From: Monilinia fructicola
Lineage: Eukaryota; Ascomycota; Leotiomycetes; Helotiales; Sclerotiniaceae
Assembly (NCBI GenBank): GCA_008692225.1
Contig: VICG01000012.1
Location: 1,240,001-1,304,000 of the forward strand
Reading direction: 5' to 3'
Length of the DNA stretch: 64,000 bases
The notes beneath the pieces were generated by a model, which was not told where the DNA came from, searched no databases, and was given only the letters and a program-made list of their open reading frames with translations. Shown here in pieces: positions 10,951 through 25,400 of the stretch (position 1 is the first letter of the stretch; each line of letters starts with the position of its first letter). The position numbers and the translations under genes were made by a program.

Positions 10951-13376
10951 TACTTTTTCAAATTGTTTTCAATTTGAGAACACAAATTTCCAATTCTTAT
11001 CCACTATTATAAGTATATATTATTAATTTATAGTTCAATTGTATTAAATCCTTTTGTATTAATATATAGAAAATATAGATTATATATTAATTTTATTTCT
11101 ATAATAACTATAATATATAGCAAATTAATGATTTCCTGCTTTAGAAATATTATAAAATAATTCAATCATATATAAAATAAAGCCTTTTTTCAATTCTATT
11201 TCCTTTAATACCCTAATATAAAATATTTTATTAAAATTTATAATAGATTAAGTATATATTTCAATAATATCTTTTAAATTTATAAAGACTCCTAAGAACA
11301 AAATTCTTGATATAACTACAAATACTATAATAATATATTAATTAATATATTAAATAATAAGTAATTATATTAAAACATTAACTTTGTTATTATTCTTATA
11401 TATTTGAATTATAAATCGAGATTTCAAAATATACCTTATTTATATCTTTCTTCTTTATTTCATTAATAAATCTTAATTTAAAGATCATAGTTTTTAATGG
11501 AATATCCAACTCTAATATAATATTAAATATTTTATTCTTTATTAATCTATTAAATTCTTTATATCTTAATTTAGTATATATTAATAATAAATTACTTTTA
11601 TTTATAGAAATCTTAGTAAATTTATTATAATAAGCATTTTCTTTATCGAAAAATACTAAAATCTAAAGTGGATTTTAAATCATTATTATTTCGTTCTTTA
11701 AATTGCTTTTTATCTTTTAATATAATTATTAAATAGATTAATTCATGAATAATATTATAGAACATAGTATTTCCCAGAATGTAATCTTCTTTTCTTTTTT
11801 TCAATTTTATTATTCTTTTCTTTTTTAAGTAAAATATAAAATGGGTTTACTAAAATTGATCGAAAATCTATTGATTTATTTGTTAATTTAATAATATATA
11901 TTTCCTCTTCTATTTTAAGCAATATATAAAATTCTATTCATTTTCTTAATTTTATTTTTTTATCTTTTTGCTATACTAAAACATTAGAATTAATAGGCAA
12001 TTTATGAATTATTAAAGTAAATAATCCATTTTGTATATAAAGTATATCAGCTATTTAACGTTTAGTATTAACACATTGAATTTTAATTATAGCTTTTTAA
12101 CAATGTTAGCTTGTTTTATAATAATTGTTACAAATATGTTAACAATAGGTATATAAGGGTATACTTTATATACCTATATTAAAAAAATTAGTATAATACC
12201 ATTTAATCCGATAATATTATCAATAACTTTTATAATTATTTACAATATTATTTGTTTAAATAAATCAAATTCTGATCTCTTTTGATTAATAATATAGAAT
12301 ACTTGTTTCAATAGTTTATAATAACGTTTCATTAATTTGATTAAATTATAAGTTTTAATTAGCATATATTTTGTAATAATAGCTATTAATATAATATTTT
12401 AAATAAATTTTTTATTATGGAAATTCTTGCTTATATTATATATAACGTAGTTTGAAAATCCTAAATATATATAGTATTAATCGAATATTTTTAGAGTGTA
12501 TTGTATATATACTTTATTATTATATTTGTTTATTATTTAATTATTCAATATTTTATAACTTTATTAATGATATAAAGAATAAATTGATTTATAATATATA
12601 TAATATTAATAAGAATAATATAATTGAATTTTATATTATTTCAGAATAAAAATTGAAAATATTTAAAAGATTTACTATTAAACTAATATTGCTTGTAATA
12701 TTTTATAAAATGCTTAATTATATTATAATTTTTATTATATTTAGCACATTATAATATCTTATAGAATTTGTAAATTAATAGATATGCAAAATATTAATAG
12801 AATTAATAAAAATTTGTATTTATCAAAGAACATTTATTATATTAAATTAAATCCTAAATAAAGTTATTTAAATTGATCTTTTATAATAAGAATAAATGCT
12901 TGTTTTATTAATAAATCAGAAAATCTTTATTTAGAATATAAAGAATATTAATACGATTATTAAATATAATCCTAAATTAATTTATATTTACTAAAATTAA
13001 CAAAAATAATATATTCGTCTATGAAATATAAAATTCTATCATTCTATAAAATAAATAAATATTAATAAATTTAATTGAATTAATTTTATTATTTTATTTA
13101 AATATTATGTTTGTAGTTTCTAATTTAAATATATTAATTAAAGTGTTTGATATTTTTTGTTATACTTTAAATTAGCTTTTTCTAATAGTAGATTTATAGA
13201 TTGCCTTTATATTAATGCAAATTCCGAAGAATTCTATATTCAAATATTTACCTTGAGTATAATAACTTTTTTCCGGTTAAAATTCCTTTTTTCCATAATA
13301 ATATATTATAATGCTTAAATAATTGATAATTTAATAATTACTTTACCATTAATTAATCCAAAACTACTTTATGGCT
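10951..13376. other. Unassigned AT-rich debris
   Basis: I see no gene, TIR or clear internal repeat. The only sizeable open frame (12,452-12,649, 65 residues of I, N, Y, L and K) is composition noise. Confidence 0.5.
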
Positions 13377-14616
13377 CTTTTAATAATGTTTAAGATCATA
13401 TTAAAATATTCTTAATTTAAAATTAAGAATGTTTGAAAATAGCTTAAAATAATTTAATATGATTCAAAATAGCTTAAAATAGTTTAAATCATAGTTAAAA
13501 CCTATTCGAATCGGTGTTAGCACCATTTTAAGCTAGTCTTAAAATGGTATTAAATCGGCATTGTCGCAATAACTCACTAACCGTTTTAAGACAGTGTTGA
13601 GATAGCTTAAAAAAATAAAGCTTCAAAAGTGGATTTTCTCCTCTTTTTTTGAAAAAAAGTGGAAAAAATTATTATTCTTATTATTATTTTTTTACTGTAA
13701 ACAGATTATTCTATCCACTCGGCTAAATAACCAATAATAATTTAATAACTACTCATTTTCCGAATTCCTATATGTTATTATAACTAATTAAATTATGATT
13801 TTAATACAGTGTTAATATAATCTTAATACGGTTTTAACATAATCTTTAATTATTCAATTATTCTAAGCTATTTTAAGATTAGCTTAAATTAACTTAATAT
13901 TATCTTAAACGGTAGTAAATTACTCTTATACTATAAAAAATCGAAAAAATTACTTTCATACAACAAAAATCAAAGTGATTTTATTATAATGCTATATAGA
14001 TTCTAGCTTTTTTAAATAAAATCTAAGGTTTTATAATAGATTTTTTATATTAACAAATTAGTAGTTATATTATTTCGAAATGAAAGGGTTAGAATAAAAT
14101 AGTTGAGATAAAAGGATTAGAATAAAATAACCAAAATGAAAGGATCAGAAATAAAAAGATCGGGAATAGAAGGATTGGAAATAAAAAAGTTGGAATAAAA
14201 GGGCCAAAATAAAAAGATCGGAATAAAAGAGCTAGAATGAAATGGCTGAAATAGAAGGATTAGAATGAAATAGTCGGAATAAAAGGGTTAGAAATAAAAA
14301 GATCGAAATAAAAGGATCAAAATGGAAGGATTGGAATGAAAAAGCCAGAATGAAATAGCCGAAATAGAAAAGCTAGAATAAAATAACCGAAATAGTTAAT
14401 CACCTTTGAAATAGCTGAAATAGTTGATTATCTTTAAAATAGTTCAAATAACTAAGCTTTAAAGATAAAACAGAAAATTAAAGCTTTTTTGTTTACTAAT
14501 AATCAACTAATAAAATACTAGATTTTGAAAATTTATAATTCATTACTTAAATTCTAACCTTTTTAAATAGAATTTAATTAAGATTCTAAATTAAATTCTA
14601 TTTAAAAAAAGCTTAC

Positions 14617-17600
14617 AACAATCCAAAACAACGGTATTTTCATACTTTTGCTTTGAATACAGCTTATTTGTAGCCTTAACTACCTTATAATATTAATTAT
14701 ATTATTCTTGCGGTGAAATAGCTATATTAAATAAGGAAAACACTTTTATACAACCTCCTTTAGCTTTTAACTTTATAAATCTATTAAAGCCTTAATCGCT
14801 ATTCATTTTTGTATAGCAAATTATAAAGAGATTATATAAAAAAGATTTAAAATGGATTCTTAATTTTCTTTCTTTCTTGATTTAGGCAATAATCAGTTTA
14901 TTAATAACTTCGCTATAAATACTATCAATAATCATTTTATAGTATTTGAATATAATCAAAAGCAATTCTATAATATTATTATAAAATTCATATTTACAAT
15001 TAATATTTTTGTAATTATATATAATAATACGTTTACAAAACGTAAGATTGTTTTTGAAATCTTTTAGAAAATTATTAATTTTCTCTTTATTTTAATATTT
15101 ATAGAAATTGATATATTAATCTTTATATTTATTTGTTTTTATAATTAACGCTTTAAAAATATTTTCTTCTATTTTCCTAAATTAACGTTTTTTGCAGATA
15201 TAACAAAATTACTTTTAGGGTTTAATTACAATTTATAAGGTTTTAAGAGTAAAAATATATAAAATAACTTCAAATTTAATAATATTTTTTTTAACTTTAA
15301 CTTTTGTAGTTTTTACATTATAATTATATTTATAAAGTTTACTGGATTCGTAGTTTTTTTATTAATTCTAATTATAAATATTTACATTTTAGTTAAATAT
15401 AAGCTTTAAATTTTTTTTAATCATCTAAAGCCTTTTATAATTTAATAAAATCTTTCCAAGTAAATTAATAGTTTTATCTTAATCTCAATCCTTTTTATTA
15501 TACTTATTGTTATTAACTAAATAATTATATCAAATAACCTTTTAATTTATAATTTCCTATATTTACCTAGGAAAATATTAAAATTATTAAGAAAACATTG
15601 AAAGCTATTTTATTTAATATTCTAATTATTTAATATAATTATATTATTATTAATATACCTACTTTATTTTATAATTTAATGAAAGAAATTATATAAACAA
15701 ACGTTAGCCTTGTTTTTAAGAAAATTATTATTTAGAATGTAATATAAGTTAATTAATATTAAACCCTTTAAATATAATACTAATTCTAAAATTAGTAAAA
15801 TAATATAGATTATTTTATTTATTAAAAAATTATTTTTAAAATTTATTAAAGGTAATTTATATTAATTCATTATTAAATTTAGATTATTATTATTAATTAT
15901 TAAATATTATACTAAGTATGTATATTATAATATGTGAGTAAACCAATATTAAGGACCCTTTAATATTAATTATATTAATTTATTATAATATACCAACTAT
16001 TATAAATTTTTTATTATAAGTTATAACAATTACTCTACTACCCTTAAACAAATAAATGGAAAGTACATTAAGCCCATTAAGAAGAAGTTTAATTAAATTT
16101 GTAAGTATAATAAGATTATTTTTAAAATAGTTAATGCTCTTACTTTTGCCCTTACAGCTTTAAAGACTACTCCAATCATATAAGATAAGATTACAATTAA
16201 TTTTAAGTATAAATATAATTTTACTATAATAATGTATAAAAACATTAATTTAATCTCTAAAATATTTGTAATTAAGTTTTTTAAGATTAAAAATATTATA
16301 TATAAAAAAATTTATTTAATCATTTTATTAAATAATTGTAAAAACTATAGTTACTATAAAAACCTTGAAATTTAAATCTAATACTTTTATAAAGAAAAAG
16401 ATTAATAAATTAATTATTTTTGCTTCCCCTTCATATTAAAATAATATAAACAAGATTATAGCCCCCACCGTTTTTAATAAGTTTAGCTTTAAGATTTATA
16501 AATCAATTAGATTAATGTTAATAAAGAAAACTTTATTTATATAATTCTTTTTATAATATTATATATATAGAAAATAGATATTATATATATTTAAAAACCT
16601 TAAATATATATTAATATATATATTTAAAATTATCCAGAATATAATTATTATATTTCAATTAATTCCTAGAAACTCTTAATTTTTAAAAATATTAAAAATT
16701 TTTGTTTTTAGGTTATAATTTATATTCAAAAAGGTACTAAACTATAGGTACAACAAAGATGATTAATATATAGTAAGAATTTACTTTGAATTAATATTAA
16801 TTCTATTATTATTCTTAATATTTACAAATAATCTACAATATCTAAAATAATTAATTATATTGTTTATTTTTCTCTATCCTTTAAATATTTTATAAAAAGG
16901 GATTTTAATGTTTGATATAATATATTTAAACCTAACATTTTACTCATTCATCGAGGAGCAAAAGTTATATAATAAATATTGGATAATGGAATAAATTTTA
17001 TTAATACTTTAGGGGAAATCTATTTATTTTATTGGATATATTCTAAATCTTATATTCTTTAATATTCTTTTTATAATTATTAATATTTATAAAGATTTAT
17101 ATATAAAATTAAATTATAAAATTTAGATTATAATTTTATTTAACCAAGGTATTTATACATTTAATTAATATTATTTTAGGGTTATTAAAGATAATTTAAA
17201 AAAATTCTTAAATCTTATATATATATTAATGTTATTGAACTTTTAAACCCAAATAATTTTTAGAATTAAAATAATATTAAAGCCTTTGTTATTCAGTTTA
17301 TTATTATCTTCGATTTTATTATACATATAATTAATAAATTGAATAAAGATATAGAATATTTTATATTATAATAAATTTTAGAATATAAAATAATGTATTA
17401 AGTTTATTTTGTAATTAAATATATAATTAAAATTTAATTATCCCCTAAAACTAAGAAATTCTATAATATAGTTTATAAAACTAAAAAAAACTATTGGAGG
17501 AATATAATTAATGGAATTAAGAATAATAAAAATTTATACCAAATTATTAATTAATATAAACTAAATTATAACTTTAAAATTTCCCCTCTAATAATTAATA

Positions 17601-20600
17601 AAATTATAATTGAGGATATAATAATTAAAGCTAAAACATTGTAGTTTAAGGTTTTAAATAGATTTAGTATAATTAATAATTTGGATTATGATTCATTAAT
17701 AAACTAATAAGGCTTTAGTACATTTCTTTAATTTATTTCAATATTTTTAAAAAAGATTAAAAAGAATATTATTAATATTTTTAATATTTTATTAAAAATT
17801 GATTAAATTATAATTTAATTATTTAAAGTTTACTAAAGTTTAGTTAAATATATATTTTATAACTTATACAATAAATATTTTAATTTCGAATTTTTCCTAT
17901 AAGTATAAAAAACTAATTAAAATAATTATATTCTTTAAAATTGATAAGGTTAATAAAACTTTTATTTACTTTTAATACTTTATTATGTTTATTTTATATG
18001 TTTTTAAAAGTTTTAAATAAATTATTATTAGGTATTTAATTTAAATCGCTTTTTATATTAAAAATTTTTAGCCTATAATACAATAAAACTTTTTTTAAAA
18101 GATTTATTATAGATTTAATAGTTAGTTTTATATATAATATAAAAATAGTTATAATATAAGGTTTAAAAGTTATAATAATTATACTAGATGTTTAAAAGGT
18201 TTTTAATATATTTTTAAAAAAAATGTTTATTAGTCTAAATAATAGTATAAAGCTAGTTTTTGGTATTTTTTAAAATTAATTGATTTATTTTTAATAAATA
18301 AATATATAAGAGTATATTTAAAAAACTTAATTACCCCAAATCATCAAATTATCTATAATATTCCCTAAAGTTTATTATTATTCCTTATATTATATATATT
18401 ATACTTTAATTAAATTATTATTTTAGAATATTATTCGTTAGTTTGGATATATAAATGATATATATTTATTTATAATTTTAATATTATTAATTATTAATGT
18501 TTATATTTTTTTTTAAAAAATTAAGAATATTATATATTAGAGTATTTAAAACAAAATTACTTTTACTCTTAAAAAAGTTAAAAATAATCTATTTTATTAG
18601 AAAATAAAATATTTAAGTATTATTATATAAAGTAAATAATAAATTTATTATTAATTTTATTATAATAGTATTAAAAGAAAAGCGAATAATCTGTTTTATA
18701 TTAATTTGGGGTATAGTTTAATAAGAAAAATAATCTTTTAGAAATATATAGAAAAATAAATTATATAAGCTTATTTTGTTTTATATTATATTAGAAAGTT
18801 TAATAAAAATAATAAATAGTTTATTAATCTTTAATATTTAGAAAAGTTGTTATTATTTGTATTGTTTTCTTTTTAATTTATAATACAAAGGTTTAATATA
18901 CAAAATATATAAAACCCCCTTAGATTTTTTTAGTTTAATTAAAACCTAATTATTAATATATAATTTAAATAGTATATAAATTTGTTTAATAAAACATTTG
19001 CTTTAATATTTCATAAAATTTTATTAATTTAAAAAATTACTTTTTAATATTACCTTTTTTTTATAATATTAAATTATTTTTTATAAAAACTATATTTAAA
19101 AAAACTAAACTTTGTTTTATATTATAAATATAAATAATTAATATATTATATTTATTAATTTATTAAATTTTAATATCGAATAATTATTAAAAATTATAAA
19201 ACAGATTTATAATAAATATTTAAAATTAAAATTTAGCATTTAATATATATATTTTTAATAATCCTTAAATTAATTCTTTAACTATTATATTTTATATAAA
19301 GCTATTAAATGAATTTAATAAAAAAAATTAATAAAGAAATTATTATAATAATCTTTAAAACCTAATAAAATTTACTTTTTTTAATCAATATTACTTATAT
19401 TTTTAAATAATTTAAAATAATATATTGAAAATTATAAATATATAGAATATAGTTATACAATTTATTAAAACAATATATAAATAAACTTTTGAATATAAAT
19501 CGATTAACTTTATATTATACATTTTTAATACAAAGATTATAAAAAGCCTAAAAAAGACTTTAATATATAATAAAAATATTATTAAATATTAATTTATAAT
19601 AACTTTTAATTATATATAAATAATATTTTGATAATATAATACTTATAGACTAATATATCGAATTTTTTATAATAAACCTTCCATAAATATTAAAATATAA
19701 TATAGGTTTATAATATTAATATTAAATGATTACCAAAATATATAAAAATTAAAGAAAACAAAATAATAAATTGCTTTATAAATAAAAAAATATTAAAATT
19801 TATTTAGAATTTAAATTTATTTTTAAAAACTTACAATTAATAAAATAAATATATTTTTTAAAGATTTTCGCTTAATTACATAATAAACTTAATAGTTTAA
19901 ATGTAAAGCAAAACTGTTTTTAAACTATTTTAAATAAAAGCTTTTATATATAAAATAAAATCTTTTTTAAAATTAAATCTTTTTTGAATCTAATTTATAA
20001 AATATTAATTATTTGTTTCACATACAAAAACTTCGTTTAATATTATTTTAAATTTAAATATAAAAATATTAATTTAAAATATTTTTATAATACATTTAAA
20101 TTATTTTTACATTTAATACATTACCCAAAAATATTTCAACATTTTAATAAATAACCAATATAATTTTAAATTTTTTTAAATATATTATAAAAGGAATTTA
20201 AATACTTAACTCAACTTTTCTCTAAACCAATGAAGTTTGCGAAATTTTCTGGACCTTACTAAATTCTATTTTAGCATTTACCTCTAATAACTCTTAAACT
20301 TTAACAATCCCAATTTTGTTTTAAATACATATTTAAATCTTTTAGTCTTATCCTTTTTTATACTATAGAATTCTATTTTAATGTATAAAGGTTTTAACCT
20401 TTAATAATTTTGGTTTTAGTATTGGTAATCTGGGTTTTAATTTTAATAATTATTTAATATATAATAGTTTTTACTTAATATATATAAATTTAATTTTAAT
20501 AATATCCTTATAAACCTTAATAATATTTTACTTTATTAAACTTTAATATTTATTTTATTTTTTATAATAATCCTTAGGTTTTTAAATTTTTTATTTATAT

Positions 20601-20921
20601 ATTCTTTTCTTTTATTATACTTTATAATTTCTTTTATCTATATTTTTTATATTTGCTTTAAAGTTTATACTTATAAACTTTAAGCTTTTACACTATAGCT
20701 CACTAATAATTAAATACTATTAATATTATATTTTTGTTTTAAATAAAATAAAAAGAAAATAATAAATTAAGTATTATACTTTTTATATATAAAATGCTTT
20801 CTATAATTATTTTTAGTTTAATTCCATAGCTTAATGCATTCCCATACCCCTAGGAAAGGTTTTAAGGAGGCCTTCGGCCTATCCAACGGAATAAAAATAA
20901 ATACTACTACTACTACTACTA
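14617..20921 (+). mobile_element. LINE1, RIP-inactivated non-LTR retrotransposon
   Basis: This 6.3-kb element lacks terminal repeats and ends in a stem-loop and a TAC-repeat tail. It is flanked by an approximate duplication of target sequence (TTTAAAAAAAGCTTA left, ATCTAAAAAAGCTA right), as expected of target-primed insertion. It aligns along its length with LINE2 and with several fragments. All frames are full of stops. Near 18,445-18,470 a codon string reading G-Y-I-N-D could be a mutated Y-V-D-D reverse transcriptase core, but this is a weak trace. The assignment to a fungal LINE (Tad-like) rests on the 3' structure and variable target duplication. Confidence 0.75.
20868..20920 (+). other. 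LINE 3' terminus: stem-loop plus (TAC)n tail
   Basis: AGGCCTTCGGCCT folds into a short GC stem, followed by ATCC and then a run of TAC units that marks the end of the element. The same arrangement ends LINE2 (38,690-38,741, with AGGCCTTTGGCCT). Conservation of this GC-rich block in a RIP-degraded element suggests recent ancestry or functional constraint before inactivation. Confidence 0.75.
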
Positions 20922-21107
20922 TCTAAAAAAGCTAAAATCTATATAATATTATAGTAAAATAAATCTGATTTTCATGGTATAAAAATAATTTTTTCGATTT
21001 TTCATAGTATGAAAGTAATTTACTATATTTAAAAATACTAAAATATATTAAAACCATTCTAAGACCGTTTGAATATAGTATTCAATATATTCAGTTGCGC
21101 CACTAAG

Positions 21108-22049
21108 TAATAATAAAGAAAATATTCTTTTTTTTCTTTTCAAAATTATAATCTATAAAAAAAGCAATAAGTATTTAATTTTCGTTCTCTTCTTCTTTAT
21201 ATTTTATTAACTATTAAAATATATTGTTTTTGAAATCTATTATTATTTCACCTATTAAATTGTTTTTTTATTTACGCTCTTGATTATCTTACCTTTGTTA
21301 AAAATGATTAATTAATTGATAACCTTTCTTTTTACAAATTTATATTATTTAACGGATTTAAAATTGTTACGGGATAATTGATTATTAAATGAATTAATCT
21401 TTAAATCATTTTAAAAATATAAATCTTTATTCAAATTCTATGAATTATTTTCTAGATTATTATTATTATCATTTTCTTAAAATCTTTAATTTACAAAAAA
21501 TGCTGAATTTTTTTTTATATAATTTTTTCCTATATAGCGATAATTTGCTTTAATTGTTATATCAACCCTAAAATATTTTTTTAGTATTAAAATAACCAAA
21601 ATTATACGTTAATACTTTATAACAAAAAGTTTTATCTAGATTTTTTACTTTAATTTTTATAAGAATAATTATATTTTATTTACTAAATATATTTCGCTTA
21701 TATTGATTTCCTTTAAACTTCTATTTAATATATGTATATAACCTTTTAAAATCTATTAATAAATTATTTTCGCTTATATGATAATAAGTTAATACTTTAT
21801 TTTAAATCATTATAGAAAATGTTTAAAAAACTATTTATTTAGGAGCTTTGTTTAATATAATATCTTATAGAAAATTAAAAGTTTATAATCGAAATTATTA
21901 TTATTTCTACTATATTTCTCTTTGGATAAATAAAACTTCTATAAATTCAATAAAGTATTAAATGTATATTATTATTAAAGAACTTTTCGATTTTTTTTAC
22001 TATTTGATTGATTTTTTTTATAATCTTTTTCTATATTATTCTTATTAGA

Positions 22050-22128
<79 letters not shown>

Positions 22129-23456
22129 TATATTATATTATATTAATAAAACTTTAACTATATTATTAGTTATTTTTTTAATATTTTTTTAAAGAAAGCT
22201 TTAATGTATTATTATTCCGCTTATATAAGAGCTTTGTAATTTATTATTTTATTTATAGTATAGTATCCTTTGATCACATTTGATTATATAACGCATATTA
22301 TACGTCTATATTTATTAAAGGTATATTAAGTTTTTTGCTTTTTAAAATATTTTAAAATTGTTAAATATTAAGTTAACGAACTATTGATATTTTATATAAA
22401 ATAAATTTTTTAAAATCGGAATAAAAGACATTTACAAGATTATTATTACATATATTATATTCTATATATTATTTTTATTTATATTTTATATATTTCAAAA
22501 AATCCTTTTTATTGATAATTCTATTTATCGGATTTAATATTAATATAGCTATATACTAATTTTTATAAAAATCCAATTAATCTTTATTATACAATTTATT
22601 ATATATATTAATAATTATTAAGCAAAATAATTAAATTACTAGTAAGTTTTAAAGCTAGGTTTGAAATGATTAAAATAATAATATAGAATATACAGTAGTA
22701 ATAAAATAAAATATATAAAAGAAAATAGAATAGAAATTTAAATATAAGAATAAAGGTTTTTATACAATGTATAATATAAAAAATGTCTAATAAATATAAA
22801 TATAATCCTGTATTTTTTAATAGTTTTAATCTTTTAAATATTCTTTTTTCATAAAAAATTTTATTTAATAAGATTACAATTTAAAATATATTTATTAATA
22901 CTATTAAAATTAACAAAGAAATCTATTTAATAGATTTCTATGTAATTTAATTATTTTGCTAAACTTTTTATTAATCTTAAAATAAACTCCTTAATACCTA
23001 ATATTAAATTATAGACTCAAAATTTAATTTTTAATATTACTAATTAATATTAGTATAAATTTAGTCAGTTAAAATATAAATATTCAATTCTTTTATTAAT
23101 ATATTATTATTATTATTCTTTATATAATCTATAAAATAAAGAATGATCTTATAGACATCCCTAAGGTGCTAGTACGCCTAATACGGTTAGACGTATTATT
23201 CATACAGCAATTCAATATCACATGATCCATTCCACGATAAGTTAAGCGTTTTTGTTGATTGATAAAATAAATTATTTTTAGTTTTTTGAAAGTAAAAGCA
23301 ATTTTCTTTTAAGTATTCTAATATATAATACACTTGATTTTTTAAAACAGAATATAGATATCAATGATTAATAAAATTAAAATCATAAATAAGCATATAT
23401 TATTTCTATATTTAAATCTATATATAATATTTTGGGATAATAATTCAATTCAATGT
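21108..23456. other. Unassigned AT-rich debris with dispersed repeat
   Basis: No gene is visible. About 23,040-23,310 repeats 9,060-9,330 in the same orientation and keeps more GC (GGTGCTAGTACGCCTAATAC), so it is the less mutated copy. A (TTA)n run lies at 22,053-22,129. Confidence 0.5.
22053..22129. repeat. (TTA)n microsatellite
   Basis: An essentially perfect TTA/ATT trinucleotide run of about 25 units. Confidence 0.95.
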
Positions 23457-24620
23457 ACGATAAATTTCTTTTATACTATGAAAAGTCGAATCAATTACTT
23501 TCATACTACAAAAATCGAATTTCTTTTATTATAATGCTATTTAGATTCTATATTTTTTAAATAGAATCTAAATTTTGAGATTTTATACTTTTTAGATGAA
23601 ACTTTAATATTGAATTATAAATTTTTAAAATCTAATATTTTAATTAATTGATTATTAGTAAATAAAAAGGCTTGAATTTTCTGTTTTGCTTTTGGAATTT
23701 AGTTATTTCAGCTATTTCGAAGATGATCAACTATTTCGATCATTTCGAAAATGGTTAATTGTTTTAGCTTTCTTATTTTAGTTTTTTTATTCTAGTTTTT
23801 TTATTTTGACCTTTTCATTTTGGTTATTTTATTCCGGCCATTTTATTCCAATCATTCTATTTCAACTATTTCAAAGGTAATTACTAATCATTTCGATCTT
23901 TTCATTTTAACTATTCTATTTCCAACCCTTCGATTCCGATTATTTCATTCCGGCTAATCTAAAGGTGATCAACTATCTCGGCTTTTTTATTCTAACTGTT
24001 CTATTTTTAACCCTTTTATTTCGGCTATTCTATTTTGGCTACTCGGGCGCGTTTTAAAAGAGGCATAGGCGGATATTAAAATTCTGAAATAAGATATTTA
24101 AAATTTAGCTTTTTTTTTATTATTTAATAAAGTTTAATAAATTTAACTATAATATTCGTTAAATTATTTAATATTAATATAAATCTCTAATTTTTCATTA
24201 AATTTTTAATATTTATACATTTTATTATACTATTATTCATTTAATATTAGGTTTTATAATATAAAATTTTTATACTAAGTATAAAAATACCAAGTTTATA
24301 ATATTTATAAATTTTATAAAATTATATTAAGGTTTCGTTGAATAATTATAAGTTATATTGTAGCGTATGCCTCTTTTAAAACCCGCCCGAGTATTCCATT
24401 CTGATTATTCTATTCCCAACCCTTTCATTTCGAAATAATATACTAGGTACCCAGTAATTATTAATTATTATATTAATATTAATTTTATTATGAACTTTTA
24501 GATTCTATATTTTTTGAATAAAATCTATAGAATCTAAATAGTATCATAATAAAATTACTTTGATTTTTGTGGTATAAGAATAATTATTTCGATTTTTTAT
24601 AGTATAAGAGTAATTTACTA
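23457..24620. mobile_element. E2-b, TIR element split by E5-a
   Basis: The left end reads ACGATAAATTTCTTTTATAC and the right end reads TAAGAGTAATTTACTA. The interior contains the E2 minisatellite (units such as TATTTCGGC, TTTTATTCC, AACCCTTTT) from about 23,700. It is interrupted by E5-a at 24,042-24,391, so the E2 part is about 0.8 kb, close to E2-c. Confidence 0.78.
24042..24391. mobile_element. E5-a, 350-bp TIR element in a TA target
   Basis: The ends are CTCGGGCGCGTTTTAAAAGA on the left and the inverse TCTTTTAAAACCCGCCCGAG on the right, flanked by TA. AT-rich interior, no coding sequence. A longer relative (E5-b, 796 bp) lies in LINE2. The GC-rich termini are intact although the surrounding E2 copy is strongly mutated. 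Confidence 0.85.
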
Positions 24621-24659
24621 TTAAATATAATATATATAATATAAAAGAAAATAATAGAC

Positions 24660-25400
24660 TTTAGGGGGTATCATAAGCAATTTAATAATTTAATATAATT
24701 AAGTTCTTCAAATACCTTTTTATATATTTGTTCATTAAAAATAAATTTATTAACTTTAAAAATCCTAAAAGCCAATCTTGTATTATTATTTGGGCTAGTA
24801 AATACTTTTTAAATAATATATTAAAGGCTTCTAAATGGTCGATATAACTGTTATAATCTCTAAGCTTTATATCAGAATTATGTCTATATTATATATAAAG
24901 TTAGTTATTAAATTTATAATAAATCTTTCTAAGGGAAATCTTACTATATTAAAAATTAAGAATTTTTTTTAAAAGTAATCTAGATTAAACGTTTGCTAAT
25001 GATTCATTTTAAAACTCTTGAAAATGTATAAAACAAACATAATAAATTGCTAGAAGTAAATAACGGTTTTATTAGTTTTATTAACTTTAAGGAATATAAT
25101 TACTATCACTAATTTTTATATTTATAGGAAAAATTCAAAATCAAGATAGTATTTATTATACAAACTATAAAGAATGAATTAAATTAAATTTTAATAAGCC
25201 TTCAAAATTTAAACTATAATTTAATTCATTTTTAATAAGATGCTAAAAATGCTTATAATATTCTTTTCAACTTTTTTTTTTCAAATTATTAAGATAAATT
25301 AAAAAATATATTAAAACCTTACCAACTCATTAACGGATTATAATCTAGATTGTTAGCTACACTGAATCTGTTTAGAACTTTAAACCGCAATATTTTTGCT
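24660..25400 (-). mobile_element. LINE fragment, reverse orientation
   Basis: The reverse complement aligns with LINE1 at about 17,620-18,030 and beyond. Matching blocks include AAACATAATAAATTGCTAGA (25,027 on) and CTTATATTTATAGGAAAAATTC. It keeps more G and C than LINE1 does in this part (ACACTGAATCTGTTTAGAAC at 25,360), so it may be useful for reconstructing the family. Confidence 0.6.

Larger units (their letters stand above)
13909..21026. mobile_element. E2-a, TIR element split by LINE1
   Basis: The inverted ends read GTAAATTACTC on the left and the reverse complement GTAATTTAC on the right, continuing through CTATAAAA and ATCGAAAAAATTACTTTCAT blocks. The interior from 14,080 to 14,450 is a degenerate minisatellite of units like GAATAAAAGG, GAAATAGCCG and GATTAG. 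LINE1 is inserted at 14,617. Boundaries are uncertain by a few bases because both ends are mutated. Confidence 0.78.
13377..21107 (+). mobile_element. M1-f, TIR element split by E2-a and LINE1
   Basis: The left part (13,377-13,908) starts CTTTATGGCTC after TA. The right part (21,027-21,107) ends TTGCGCCACTAAG before TA. Together they make one normal-sized M1 copy. The missing middle junction is occupied by E2-a, which itself contains LINE1. M1-f is therefore the oldest of the three. Confidence 0.82.

Noticed and set aside
12452..12649. 65-residue open frame in the AT-rich half
   Set aside because: Only I, N, Y, L, K-type residues expected from AT-rich noise; no start context or homologous feature.
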